Positions 10,568 to 19,239 of a stretch of 64,000 nt of DNA are shown here, one piece after another; position 1 is the first letter of the stretch; the number at the start of each line of letters is the position of its first letter. Below the pieces are notes generated by a model that worked only from the letters and a program-made list of their open reading frames with translations, did no database searches and was not told where the DNA came from. The position numbers were made by a program, and so were the translations under genes. Origin of the DNA: an uncultured Bacteroidales bacterium (GTDB taxonomy: Bacteria > Bacteroidota > Bacteroidia > Bacteroidales > Muribaculaceae); NCBI GenBank assembly GCA_902793405.1, contig CADBDH010000001.1, positions 62,001-126,000 of the forward strand. Direction: 5' to 3'.

Positions 10568-12379
10568 CTAACTTAACAACATGTCGACGATGGCTGCGAC
10601 GTCGGCGATGTTGATTTCGCCGTCAAGGTTGACGTCGGCGGCCTCGGTGTTGAAGGAGTCGGTGGCTGTGCCCAGGATGTAGTCGATGATGGCGCTGATG
10701 TCACCGATGTTCACCTCGCCGTCGCCGTTCACGTCACCAATGAGCGGGAGATCGCCACCACCCACAAGGGTAACCTGTTGGATGTTGGACCAGACGCTCT
10801 CGGTGCCGTCGGTGTAGATGGCCTTGACCATGTACTCGTAGATGCCGCCGTCAAGGGCACGCACCGTGTAGCAGGTGTCGGCAATACCGCTCACCATGCG
10901 CCAGGTGGAGTCACCTTCCTCAATCACTTGTCGGCGCGGTGCTTTGGCCGTCAGGTCGCCGTTATAGATGTCCACGCTATAGATGTAAGAGCGCTTCTTG
11001 TTGGCGTTCATGGCCAATTTGACATTTTGGGCCGTGCAGCCGTTGAGCACCACGGTATAGTCCTCGGGCTCGTCGGTCAGGGCCACCGTTTGGCTTGCTT
11101 CACCGCAGGACACGATTATCGAGCTCTTGTCGCTTGTACCATTGGAAGCAATCCAGTTTTTGGCATTAAATACCACCGTGACCGTGCTGCTGAGTTGCAA
11201 CTCGGGGCTGATGAGGTATCCGATGGCGCTTGATGTGCCCACCTTCAATGACTTACCCGCAGCGGGATATACCTTGAAGCCGGTCCAACCGGGATTGTCG
11301 GTGTAGTCGTCAAGCGACTCGCCAACGTCAGTGTAGCCGTCGGCATAGGCATTCACCTTAGAGAAATTCTCACTCATCAACAAGGTTGCACCCGATTCCT
11401 GGTGGCGGCTGACCTTGAGGGTATAGCTCGATACATCGCCGCCGCTGGTCCAGTCGGCACGGAAGGCGTTGGTTTCCACAGCCGTTTCGTCAACGCTGAG
11501 CATGACAGGCACCTCTTTGACAATGGGTTGTGGCGTGTCGCCGCCGTCGGTCCAGGCGGTGTGTTGCTTGGTACCCCAGATGTGTTCGGCCAGTTCAGGG
11601 TGGTCCACAAAGGGGTTGCGGTTGCCCTGTTTCTCGTAAACGCCCTCGTTGCGGATCAGCTCCTTCTGGCTGACGGGGTCGGCGCGGTGCCACTCCATCA
11701 GCATCTGCATGGACCAGTCAGAGAATGCCTTGTACTGGTTGTCCAGATAATCCAGCTGGTCGCAGCCGGGCCAGTTGGAAACGTCGCTCTTGTAGCAGGT
11801 CACCATGTAGAAATAGATGCGTGCGAAGTCGCCCTTATACTCGTCGTCGGGCTCAAAGACCTTGTCCGTATAGCCGTTGTAAGTGCTCTTGCCCAGTTTG
11901 CCCAACATGGTAACGCCCAGTTCCTCGTTGACATAGGTGATGGCATCCGATCCGTTGCAAACGCCATAGGGGTAGTTGCTGCGGCGCTGATTGACATAGC
12001 CGTCGGTGGGGATAATCATCATGAGGTCGGTGTACATGGGATAAACCTCGCCGCCAAACCAGCTCTTGGGGAACGAGTGCTCGCGGTTGAGTCCCTGGCC
12101 CACATAGGAAGCCGTACCCACATGATAGGAACTGTGGTTGTACTTGCAGGTGGAGTACATGTCGATGTAATAACCGTCATTACCCATGTCGGTGGTCGGG
12201 TAGCAGTCCCACAACTCGTTGTATCCCAGCTGGGTGTGAGTGTAAATGATGCCCTCCAGAGCCGTCATCAAAGCCTCGTCGCTCTTGCCGTTGGCATTGG
12301 TGTAAAAGCCGCTGGGGATATCGGCCATAGCCGTCAATCCCACCAGCATAGTCAATAGTATTGAAGTAATTTGTCTCAT
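10568..12379 (-). CDS. Secreted endonuclease I family nuclease with dockerin-like tail
   Basis: Exported DNase/RNase of the endonuclease I (EndA/NucM, His-Me finger) family, 603 residues. Signal peptide MRQITSILLTMLVGLTAMA. The nuclease domain spans about residues 25-285 and carries the diagnostic 'NREHSFPKSWFGG' (catalytic His, metal ligands) and 'YVNQRRSNYPYG'. It is followed by a beta-sandwich/fibronectin-like region (~300-540) and ends with two dockerin-type calcium loops (DVNGDGEVNIGD, DVNLDGEINIAD). Likely role: degrading extracellular nucleic acid or acting at the cell surface. It starts 12 bases after the HD-domain gene and is probably the last gene of that operon. The nuclease assignment is strong; the binding partner of the dockerin-like domain is unknown. 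Confidence 0.9.
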   Translation of the reverse strand: MRQITSILLTMLVGLTAMADIPSGFYTNANGKSDEALMTALEGIIYTHTQLGYNELWDCYPTTDMGNDGYYIDMYSTCKYNHSSYHVGTASYVGQGLNREHSFPKSWFGGEVYPMYTDLMMIIPTDGYVNQRRSNYPYGVCNGSDAITYVNEELGVTMLGKLGKSTYNGYTDKVFEPDDEYKGDFARIYFYMVTCYKSDVSNWPGCDQLDYLDNQYKAFSDWSMQMLMEWHRADPVSQKELIRNEGVYEKQGNRNPFVDHPELAEHIWGTKQHTAWTDGGDTPQPIVKEVPVMLSVDETAVETNAFRADWTSGGDVSSYTLKVSRHQESGATLLMSENFSKVNAYADGYTDVGESLDDYTDNPGWTGFKVYPAAGKSLKVGTSSAIGYLISPELQLSSTVTVVFNAKNWIASNGTSDKSSIIVSCGEASQTVALTDEPEDYTVVLNGCTAQNVKLAMNANKKRSYIYSVDIYNGDLTAKAPRRQVIEEGDSTWRMVSGIADTCYTVRALDGGIYEYMVKAIYTDGTESVWSNIQQVTLVGGGDLPLIGDVNGDGEVNIGDISAIIDYILGTATDSFNTEAADVNLDGEINIADVAAIVDMLLS

Positions 12380-12391
12380 TGGGTTAATATT

Positions 12392-13021
12392 TTAGGTGTG
12401 TATAGAATTGTAAATGGTGTCGAACAGGAGGCGGAAGGCTTCCTCGTCGGCGAGTGTCTGCCTGAAAGCCTCGAGGTGCTTGGCGTTGTCGCTCTCGGGA
12501 ATCCACAGCTGCAGGTAGCCGCCGTAGTCATATTTCTCGCGCATGTGTTCCGTCAGGCGGCGATATTGTCCCTCACGGTCCAGGCCAGGCTCGTGTTTGA
12601 GCCCGTATTGCAATGCGCGGCGCACAATGGTCTCACCGTCGATGATGCGGTCGGCCTCGGCAACTATGCGGCCGTAGATGGTGCGGGGCTCATGGTCGCT
12701 CGACGCGCGGTGATCCTCGGCAGCATTGGCGATGGTGTCGATTTCCTCCTCGCCGAACCACTGGCGCAGCCGCTCGTCTTGACGGATGATGCGGGCACTG
12801 TGGATGTGGTGTTCCTTGCGGCCGTAGGCGAGCCCCAGGTCGTGATAGGCCGCAGCAACGAGCAGCAGGCACCTGTCCACCTCGGGGTAGTATTGGGCGA
12901 GGGTCAATGCTTGGGAGATGACCGTCTCGACATGGTCGCGGCCATGCCCGGCGTCAAAGTCGTCATAGCGGGGCACAATCTCCCGCTCCACAAATTCCCG
13001 TATTTCTTCAAAATCCCTCAT
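12392..13021 (-). CDS. HD-domain phosphohydrolase
   Basis: Cytoplasmic HD-superfamily metal-dependent phosphohydrolase, 209 residues, all helical. Metal-binding pattern seen: H in 'GHGRDHVETV' (~residue 27), HD in 'AAYHDLGL' (~60), H in 'EDHRASS', and D in 'EADRIID'. This resembles the YedJ/uncharacterised HD proteins that hydrolyse nucleotides or other phosphoesters; the substrate cannot be read from sequence. It lies 44 bases downstream of ribBA, separated by a TAG-rich repeat array, and 12 bases upstream of the endonuclease, so co-transcription is likely. Confidence 0.85.
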   Translation of the reverse strand: MRDFEEIREFVEREIVPRYDDFDAGHGRDHVETVISQALTLAQYYPEVDRCLLLVAAAYHDLGLAYGRKEHHIHSARIIRQDERLRQWFGEEEIDTIANAAEDHRASSDHEPRTIYGRIVAEADRIIDGETIVRRALQYGLKHEPGLDREGQYRRLTEHMREKYDYGGYLQLWIPESDNAKHLEAFRQTLADEEAFRLLFDTIYNSIHT

Positions 13022-13073
13022 ATCCTCACTCTAAACCCTAAACTCTAGACTCTAGACCCTAAATCCTAGACCT
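13022..13073. repeat. TAG-rich array, ribBA/HD junction
   Basis: Tandem degenerate units of the CTAGACTCTAAACCCTAAA type. On the minus strand the array begins at the last ribBA codon (GTC TAG), so it supplies the ribBA stop codon, and it runs up to the HD gene start. Other members of this family lie at 19190-19232, 30157-30212 and 45594-45655. Confidence 0.7.
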
Positions 13074-14277
13074 TGTGCAAATCATGTCCCATGCGGGTTT
13101 TCTTGGTCTGCATGTAGAACTCGTTGTAGCGGTTGGGTGCAATCTCGATGGGCACGTTCTCGACCACTTCCAGACCATAGCTCTCCAGTCCCACGCGCTT
13201 GACGGGGTTGTTGGTCATCAGCCTCATCTTAGAGACACCCAGGATGCGCAGGATGTTGGCGCCCACGCCATAATCGCGCTCGTCGGGCTTGAAGCCCAGA
13301 TGCACGTTGGCATCGACGGTGTCATAGCCATGCTCTTGCAGCTTGTAGGCTTTGATTTTGTTCATCAGCCCGATGCCGCGGCCCTCCTGGTTCATGTAAA
13401 CGACCACGCCTTTGCCTTCCTTCTCGATCATCTGCATGGCCATGTGCAGCTGTTCGCCGCACTCGCAGCGCATCGACCCGAAGATGTCGCCCGTGGCACA
13501 TGACGAATGCACACGCACCAGAATCGGCTCGTCGGCACGCCATTCACCCTTGATGAGGGCGATGTGCTCCAGGCCGTTATTGATTTGCCTGAAGGGGATG
13601 AGCTTGAAGTGCCCGTACTGTGTGGGCAGGTCCACCTCGTCGCCCACCTCGACGACTTTCTCGGTGCGCAGGCGGTAAGCGATCAGGTCCTTGATGGTGA
13701 TGATGGGCATGTCGAATTTCTTGGCCACTTCCATCAGTTGCGGCAGTCGTGCCATGGTGCCGTCGGGGTTGATGATCTCAATGAGGGCGGCAGCAGGGTA
13801 GAGGCCGGCGATGCGCATCAGGTCGATGGAGGCCTCGGTGTGGCCCGCGCGCTTGAGCACACCCTTGTCGACGGCCCGCAGCGGGTTGATGTGGCCGGGA
13901 CGGCCAAAGTCTGACGGCTTGCTGTCAGGATTGGCAAGGGCACGGATGGTCATGGCACGGTCGTGCATCGACACGCCGGTGGTGCAGCCGTCGAGCAAGT
14001 CGATGGTGACGGTGAACGGGGTGCCCAGCATCGACGTGTTGTCATCGACCTGCATGTTCAGGTCCAGTTCATGGCAACGCTCGGTTGTGATGGGGGCGCA
14101 CAGCACGCCGCGACCCTCGCGCAGCATGAAGTTGACTTTTTCCTCGGTGATTTTCTCGGCCGCAATGATAAAGTCGCCCTCGTTCTCGCGGTCCTCGTCA
14201 TCGACTACGATGACAAATTCGCCGCGTCTGAGTTGCTCCACAGCCTCGTCGATAGTATTCAGTTTGATTTCTGTCAT
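13066..14277 (-). CDS. ribBA: Bifunctional DHBP synthase / GTP cyclohydrolase II
   Basis: Two entry enzymes of riboflavin synthesis in one 403-residue polypeptide. The N-terminal half (~1-205) is 3,4-dihydroxy-2-butanone-4-phosphate synthase, with the acidic Mg site '[11 protein letters not shown]' and 'GHTEASIDL'. The C-terminal half is GTP cyclohydrolase II, with zinc cysteines in '[20 protein letters not shown]' and the catalytic segment '[13 protein letters not shown]'. All key residues are present and the length is normal for the fusion. It lies 17 bases after the lptF/G-like gene; no FMN riboswitch is visible, and the spacing leaves no room for one directly upstream, so it is probably transcribed from the upstream gene. 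Confidence 0.97.
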   Translation of the reverse strand: MTEIKLNTIDEAVEQLRRGEFVIVVDDEDRENEGDFIIAAEKITEEKVNFMLREGRGVLCAPITTERCHELDLNMQVDDNTSMLGTPFTVTIDLLDGCTTGVSMHDRAMTIRALANPDSKPSDFGRPGHINPLRAVDKGVLKRAGHTEASIDLMRIAGLYPAAALIEIINPDGTMARLPQLMEVAKKFDMPIITIKDLIAYRLRTEKVVEVGDEVDLPTQYGHFKLIPFRQINNGLEHIALIKGEWRADEPILVRVHSSCATGDIFGSMRCECGEQLHMAMQMIEKEGKGVVVYMNQEGRGIGLMNKIKAYKLQEHGYDTVDANVHLGFKPDERDYGVGANILRILGVSKMRLMTNNPVKRVGLESYGLEVVENVPIEIAPNRYNEFYMQTKKTRMGHDLHKV

Positions 14278-14294
14278 TTTTTAATTGGATGTTT

Positions 14295-16244
14295 TTAGCT
14301 ATTTGTGGTGTCGCTGTATTCCATCTCGCGGCTATACTCGCCATTGAAGATGGCGACCATCTGGTCACAGGTCTTTATCGTCAGCTGGACGTCACGTTTC
14401 AGATTCTTCTGGTGCCGCATACCCACCAGCCAGGCGGGCAGTCCGATGGGGAACAGGGCTGCAAGGACAGTGCCGACAGTCTTGTTGCTGGCGGGCTGAT
14501 AGGTGAGCAACTGGCGAATGACAGGATAGTCCATCGCCTTGTTGAGCACCATCTGGTCGCGGGAGTTGGACAGGTAATCCACCACGTTGTCGACTTGTTG
14601 CGACAGGGCCTTGATGGCATTCTTGTCATAGCCGCGCTGCCAGTAGTCGAGGTATCCCTGTTTGCTGGGATAGGTGTCGAGGAATTGCTGGCACGAGGCT
14701 TTGAGCGCCTGAACCTGGGCGATGGCCTCGTCGGGCTGGACTTCGTTGATGATGACCTCCTTGGCCTCCAGCTTGCGGGTCTGGTGCAGACCCGTGAAGC
14801 GGCGCAGGAAGTTGACCCAGGCGTCGGGGTTGAACACGGCCGAATCGTTGACCGCCTTGTGAGTCAGGAACACGCCTAACGGCAATAGAATCGCCGAACT
14901 GAGCCAGATGCCCTGCCACACTTCCCAACGGCCGTCACGCGCCAGTTTATAGCCCGTGTTGTCGATGACATAATAGACGATGAAGAGCATTACCGACACG
15001 ACGATGGGCATGCCCAGTCCTCCCTTGCGAATGATGGCACCCAAGGGGGCTCCGATAAAGAAGAAAATGAGACAGGCCAGCGAGAGGGTGAATTTCTTCA
15101 TCAGCTCGATCTGGTGGCGCCTGATGATGAAATTGTCATCACTGATGGTATATCCCTGGAATTGAAGGTCCTGTATCGCCGACATGGTCCGCATCAGCGC
15201 CTGGTTGATGATTTGCTCCTGGTCGTGCGACGGCAGTTCCTTGATGGCCTTATTGATGTCGACAGGTTTGTCGAGTTTGACTTCGTTGACGGGGATGATA
15301 GTGGGTTTGCCGTCCTTATAGAGGGTTCGCTGAGAGGGAACGCCACACAGCGACTGGCTGCGCAGCTTGTTCACCACCAGCATCGCTGCCGAGTCCACCT
15401 TGAGCCTCACCGAGTCGATGGTCTGACGCAGTTCGGCGATATCCTTGCCCACATATTGGGACCTCATGGTCTCGTCGTCCATGCGCGAGAAGTTGGCGTC
15501 GTAGGGGATGAGGATTTCCTTGTCGTGGAAGGTTTCGCGGCGATACAGGTCCCCGCTCATGCCGTTCACGCCTCCGCCCGAGCCCATCTGCTCATACCAG
15601 GCTCCCTTGTATAGCTTGAGGAAAAGGCTGCGCTTGTCCTCGGTCATGCTCAACCGGCCCGAGTCGGCCGCCACGATGCGCGGGAACATGCTGGCATGTG
15701 ACACGTCATAGATGAGCACGTTATAGAGCATGTCACGCTCCTTGTCCTTGCGTTTGACGTAGATGTTGTAGCCCGGTATTTGGCTATAGACGGTCCCCTC
15801 AGGGATGTCCAGCGTGGGCGAGGTCTGTCGCATCGAGAATAGCAGGGTCCACATCTTCACCTGTGACTTGGGCAGGACGTTGTTTTGGAAAAAGAAGGCC
15901 CCCACGGCCACAATGGCCATCAGGATGGCCAGCGGCTTCATGATGGTCGTCAGCGAGATGCCCGACGATTTCAAAGCCGTCAGCTCGATATGCTCGCCCA
16001 GGTCGCCGAAGGTCATCAGCGCTGCCAGCAGGATACTCAACGGCAAGGCCAGCGGCACCATCGACAGGGCGGCATAGAAGAAGAGCTCGGCCACCACGTC
16101 AATGCTCAGTCCCTTGCCCACCAGCTCGTCGATGTAACGCCACAGGAACTGCATCATCACGATAAACAGGCAGATACAGAAGGTCATCAGGAACCGGGGC
16201 AGGAACCTGGACAGCATGAACGTGTATAGTTTTTTAATTCTCAA
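14295..16244 (-). CDS. LptF/LptG-family LPS export permease
   Basis: Inner-membrane permease of the YjgP/YjgQ (LptF/LptG) family, the transmembrane part of the ABC machine that lifts lipopolysaccharide out of the inner membrane. Hydrophobic helices occur near the N-terminus ('FLMTFCICLFIVMMQFLW', 'LFFYAALSMVPLALPLSILL', 'AILMAIVAVGAFFF'), then a ~260-residue periplasmic beta-jellyroll-like region, then a C-terminal set ('LACLIFFFIGAPLGAII', 'IVVSVMLFIVYYVI') and a ~200-residue cytoplasmic extension typical of Bacteroidetes members. The longest frame starts with TTG at 16274, but that base coincides with the predicted transcription start. The TTG at 16244 (LRIKKLYTFMLSRFL) matches the usual family N-terminus and is preferred. 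Whether it is LptF or LptG is undecided. Confidence 0.88.
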   Translation of the reverse strand: MRIKKLYTFMLSRFLPRFLMTFCICLFIVMMQFLWRYIDELVGKGLSIDVVAELFFYAALSMVPLALPLSILLAALMTFGDLGEHIELTALKSSGISLTTIMKPLAILMAIVAVGAFFFQNNVLPKSQVKMWTLLFSMRQTSPTLDIPEGTVYSQIPGYNIYVKRKDKERDMLYNVLIYDVSHASMFPRIVAADSGRLSMTEDKRSLFLKLYKGAWYEQMGSGGGVNGMSGDLYRRETFHDKEILIPYDANFSRMDDETMRSQYVGKDIAELRQTIDSVRLKVDSAAMLVVNKLRSQSLCGVPSQRTLYKDGKPTIIPVNEVKLDKPVDINKAIKELPSHDQEQIINQALMRTMSAIQDLQFQGYTISDDNFIIRRHQIELMKKFTLSLACLIFFFIGAPLGAIIRKGGLGMPIVVSVMLFIVYYVIDNTGYKLARDGRWEVWQGIWLSSAILLPLGVFLTHKAVNDSAVFNPDAWVNFLRRFTGLHQTRKLEAKEVIINEVQPDEAIAQVQALKASCQQFLDTYPSKQGYLDYWQRGYDKNAIKALSQQVDNVVDYLSNSRDQMVLNKAMDYPVIRQLLTYQPASNKTVGTVLAALFPIGLPAWLVGMRHQKNLKRDVQLTIKTCDQMVAIFNGEYSREMEYSDTTNS

Positions 16245-16271
16245 CTTCTCGATGTGACGGATAGTTAATTC

Positions 16272-16400
16272 CAAACTGCGAAATTACTGCATTTTTCCTT
16301 CATGACAAGCGAGCGAGGTCATATTTTTAGAGTTAACGGCCATTGTTTTCACTTTTTCACCTTTTCCACAACCATACAGCCGTTTCACCCCACGCTAAGG
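16272..16400 (-). promoter_or_regulatory. Promoter cassette shared with dxr
   Basis: The minus strand holds CTTG (16306-16309), 19 bases, then TAATTTCG (16279-16286), a near-consensus Bacteroidales promoter with a start near 16274. The promoter and ~90 further upstream bases (including ATTTTTAGAGTTAACGGCCA on the plus strand) are nearly identical to 23280-23422 upstream of dxr. Confidence 0.65.
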
Positions 16401-16490
16401 CGCTAAGGCGCGAAGATATTAAAGTCGGCGAATTAAACGAATTAAGCTAATTGGAATCCGCGTTCTTTTGCCACACGGTGTGGCATTTTT
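16385..16490. repeat. Dispersed intergenic element with small hairpin
   Basis: The segment CCCCACGCTAAGGCGCTAAG, followed by a GTCGGCGAATTAAACGAATT stretch and GGAATCCGCGTTCTTTT, recurs with changes at 23486-23680, 30000-30080 and, inverted, at 45730-45765. It ends in a GCCACAC/GTGTGGC hairpin plus T run (16470-16490). Confidence 0.6.
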
Positions 16491-16518
16491 AGGATGTATT
16501 TCGCTGGATTGTTACATG

Positions 16519-16552
16519 AAAAAAGGGATGCCCGTCAAGCGGCGGGCACCCC
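16519..16552 (-). terminator. Terminator of the M49 peptidase gene
   Basis: On the minus strand a GGGGTGCCCG/CGGGCATCCC stem is followed by TTTTTT, 25 bases after the stop codon of the dipeptidyl peptidase gene: a textbook Rho-independent terminator. Confidence 0.85.
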
Positions 16553-16576
16553 ATGGAAATGTGGATGAGATGTTGA

Positions 16577-18577
16577 TTAGTGGGTCAGGGGAGAGTAGTC
16601 CTGGCCGTAGCGCAACATCTGATCGATGTAATTCTCGGTGTAAGAAACCTTGACGTCGATGAGCTTGCCGTTCTTGTCATACACGGGAGTGTAGATGGGG
16701 TTGACAAAGCCCTTGTAGGGGGCGATGTTAAGACCCTCGTAACGGGCGAGAATCTCCTTGTGAATCTCGGGGTCAACCTTCACGCCGTAGGTCTCGACCA
16801 GCAGTCGTCCTGCCTCGTAGTCGCCTTCGCTCTTGATGCGCTGCACCTCGGCGAGCAGTTGTGCGAACAGGTCGCGCAGTTTCTCGTAGTTGTTGACGCG
16901 TACAAAGGTCTTGCCATCGCGCTTCACATACTCGATGACGTTGTCCTTCTTGCCATGCTGGTAGCACCACTCGCTGATGAACTTGCGGTTGCGCATGTGT
17001 GCCTCCTCGATGTCCTTGCCCGGCTCAATGCGGGTGAGCTGAGTGAGCAGGCCGTTCATGATGTACTTGTAGTATTCGGCCTTATAGGCGTCCATATTGG
17101 GCATGATGCCTAATTCAACAAGCTTGGGGTCGGCAAGATAATAGAGTGCGAACAAGTCGGCACGGCCTTCCTCGAGGCTTGAGCCATAGGCCTTCAAGGC
17201 ATCGGGGTCAACACCGGGGAGCAGTTGTCCCGAGGCGTGTCCCAGGCACTCATGGAGGTCGGTGTGCAGGTTATCGGCAAGGGCGAGGTAGTTTTTCATC
17301 AGATCAATCTCGGTCTGGCTCCATGCAAACTCATCGTTGAAGCCATTGCCGGCGGCAACCTGGTTGTAGGCATCGGTGATGTTTTCGATAGTCACCGACT
17401 TGGAACCGTGGGCCGCACGAATCCAGTTGCTGTTGGGCAGGTTGATGCCGATGGGTGTCGAGGGGTAGCTGTCACCGGCAAGGATAGCGGCGGTGATGAC
17501 CTTGGCGCTCACGCCCTTCACCTCTTTCTTCTTGAAACGGTTGTCAACGGGTGAATTGCTCTCGAAATACTGTGCATTCTGGCTGATGACCTGGGTGCGG
17601 TGTGAGGCGGCCTCGTTGCGGTAGTTGACCATGCCTTCCCAAGAGCCGGTCATGCCCAGGGGATCGCCGTAGCTCTCGATAAAGCCGTTGATGAAATCCA
17701 CCTGGTCCTGGGTGTCCTCGGCCCACATGATGCTGTAGTCGTCAAAGGTCTTGAGCGAACCGGTCTGGTAGAACTTGACCAGTTCGTCGATATAAGCCTT
17801 CTGTGCGGGGCTCTCGGCCACGGTGGCAGCCTTCTGGAGCCAATAGACGATTTTCTCGATGGCTTTGCTGTAGAGTCCGCCCACCTTGTAAGGCTCCTCA
17901 ACCACCTTGCCGTTGCGTTTCACGACTTTGCAGTTCAAACCGTAGGAAATCGGGGTCAGGTCGGTGGTGTCCTTGATGGCGTTGTAGTAGTCTTCTACCT
18001 CCTTTTGGGTAACGCCCTCATACATGTTGCAAGCCGAAGTGAGAATCAGGTCCTCGCCATCGGCTTGGTTGACGCGCTTGGCCATGAAAGTGGGGTCAAA
18101 GATGACGCGGTCCAGCACCTTCTTCTCGCCGTCGCGCTGTTTGGCTCCGGGCAGGGCGGCAAATTGCTTGTCAAAAAAGTTCTTGGAAAATTCGGGGGTG
18201 AATTTGTCCATCGAATAGTGATGGTGAATACCGTTGCCAAACCATACTTGCTTCAAGTACTTCAAGAAGGCCTGGTAATCCTTGTCGTTCTTGTCGCCCT
18301 TGTAGTTGCGGTAGATGTCCTCAAGGGTTTGGCGCACCATGAGGTTATATTTGCAGTTCTGGTCAAACAGGATATCGCGGCCGTTGAGGGCAGCCTCGGT
18401 GAGGTAATAGACCAGCTCCTTCTGCTGGAGCGACAGGTCCTCAAAGCCGGGCACCTGGTAGCGCAGCACCTCGATGTCGGCAAAACGGTCAACAGAGTAG
18501 TTGAAGTCACTGTTCTGTGCCATAGCGGTAGTAGCTAATGCCGCCGTTGCGATGACGGCAAGAATGGATTTTTTCAT
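16577..18577 (-). CDS. Secreted dipeptidyl peptidase III (M49 family)
   Basis: Zinc metallopeptidase that removes dipeptides from the N-terminus of peptides; 666 residues, close to the Bacteroides-type M49 enzymes. Signal peptide MKKSILAVIATAALATTAMA points to the periplasm or beyond. The zinc site is HECLGH (about residue 440), the five-spaced motif seen in Bacteroides-type enzymes in place of the HELLGH of eukaryotic ones, with the second ligand in EEGRAD (about residue 466). The start is the ATG giving the signal peptide. It lies 37 bases after a small lipoprotein gene and has a strong terminator behind it; a shared transcript with the lipoprotein is likely. Likely role: late peptide catabolism. 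Confidence 0.93.
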   Translation of the reverse strand: MKKSILAVIATAALATTAMAQNSDFNYSVDRFADIEVLRYQVPGFEDLSLQQKELVYYLTEAALNGRDILFDQNCKYNLMVRQTLEDIYRNYKGDKNDKDYQAFLKYLKQVWFGNGIHHHYSMDKFTPEFSKNFFDKQFAALPGAKQRDGEKKVLDRVIFDPTFMAKRVNQADGEDLILTSACNMYEGVTQKEVEDYYNAIKDTTDLTPISYGLNCKVVKRNGKVVEEPYKVGGLYSKAIEKIVYWLQKAATVAESPAQKAYIDELVKFYQTGSLKTFDDYSIMWAEDTQDQVDFINGFIESYGDPLGMTGSWEGMVNYRNEAASHRTQVISQNAQYFESNSPVDNRFKKKEVKGVSAKVITAAILAGDSYPSTPIGINLPNSNWIRAAHGSKSVTIENITDAYNQVAAGNGFNDEFAWSQTEIDLMKNYLALADNLHTDLHECLGHASGQLLPGVDPDALKAYGSSLEEGRADLFALYYLADPKLVELGIMPNMDAYKAEYYKYIMNGLLTQLTRIEPGKDIEEAHMRNRKFISEWCYQHGKKDNVIEYVKRDGKTFVRVNNYEKLRDLFAQLLAEVQRIKSEGDYEAGRLLVETYGVKVDPEIHKEILARYEGLNIAPYKGFVNPIYTPVYDKNGKLIDVKVSYTENYIDQMLRYGQDYSPLTH

Positions 18578-18614
18578 GAAGTTGATTATTTAAAGATATT
18601 GAATTATGTCGGGA

Positions 18615-19076
18615 TTATTTACCTTTCATCTTGGGGTAAATGACACCGTTCTTGTCCATGATGATGAGGCCTTCTTTGCCGGCAGCGGCTCTGATGACGT
18701 AATTCTTGCCGTCATTGCCCTTCAACAGGTAGTTCTCTTTGTCCTTCACACACTGCTTGGTCTCAACGACCTGCTCGGGCTTGCCGCTCTTGTCCTGGCC
18801 GGCCTTCCACAGGCTCAGGCGATAGGTGCCGTCGGCCAGATTCTCGAGTCGCACTTGATAGTCCTCGTTGGCAAACTCGGTAGCGATGTGGTCCTTGCCG
18901 TCCTCGGTGGGCGCAGCCTTCTCTACAGTCACTTTAGCCGTGGCCGCTTTCTGGGCGGTGTCAACCTGCTCAGTGGCAGGAGCCTTGGCGTCACTGTCGT
19001 TCTTCTCGACTTTTCCGTTGCAGGCAGTCATGGCCATCATGGCCACAGCTGCGATAAGAATAGAAAATTTCTTCAT
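18615..19076 (-). CDS. Small lipoprotein, unknown function
   Basis: Lipoprotein of 153 residues: signal MKKFSILIAAVAMMA with lipobox MTAC (Cys about 19), then an Ala/Lys/Asp/Thr-rich flexible linker (~20-65), then a compact domain (~68-150) with 'YRLSLWKAG' and 'NYVIRAAAGKEGLIIMDKNG'. No family is recognised. It precedes the M49 peptidase gene by 38 bases in the same direction, so the two are probably co-expressed in the envelope. Confidence 0.75.
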   Translation of the reverse strand: MKKFSILIAAVAMMAMTACNGKVEKNDSDAKAPATEQVDTAQKAATAKVTVEKAAPTEDGKDHIATEFANEDYQVRLENLADGTYRLSLWKAGQDKSGKPEQVVETKQCVKDKENYLLKGNDGKNYVIRAAAGKEGLIIMDKNGVIYPKMKGK

Positions 19077-19239
19077 TTCTAAGTGATTCTATTTATGATT
19101 TAAATGATATGTATAAACTTCTCTCTAATAAACCCTCGAGCATCCCAATCACAAACGCGGATGCCACTCTAAGCTCTAAGCCGCTCGCACCGCGAGCTTC
19201 CTAAACTCTAGACCCTAGACCCCTCGCGCAGCGAGCAAA
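19077..19239. repeat. Intergenic repeats between rlmI-like and lipoprotein genes
   Basis: Non-coding. It contains a GCATCC/GGATGC inverted repeat (19140-19164), GAGCTT-type and CTCGC-nnn-GCGAG small hairpins (CGCTCGCACCGCGAGC near 19183; CTCGCGCAGCGAG near 19222), and a CTCTAGACCCTAGACCC array. The same hairpin-plus-array combination recurs at 30157-30212 and 45594-45655. The upstream AT-rich part probably carries the lipoprotein promoter, which I could not place. Confidence 0.55.

Noticed and set aside
14278..14294. FMN riboswitch before ribBA
   Set aside because: Only 17 bases separate ribBA from the upstream gene, too short for the RFN element.
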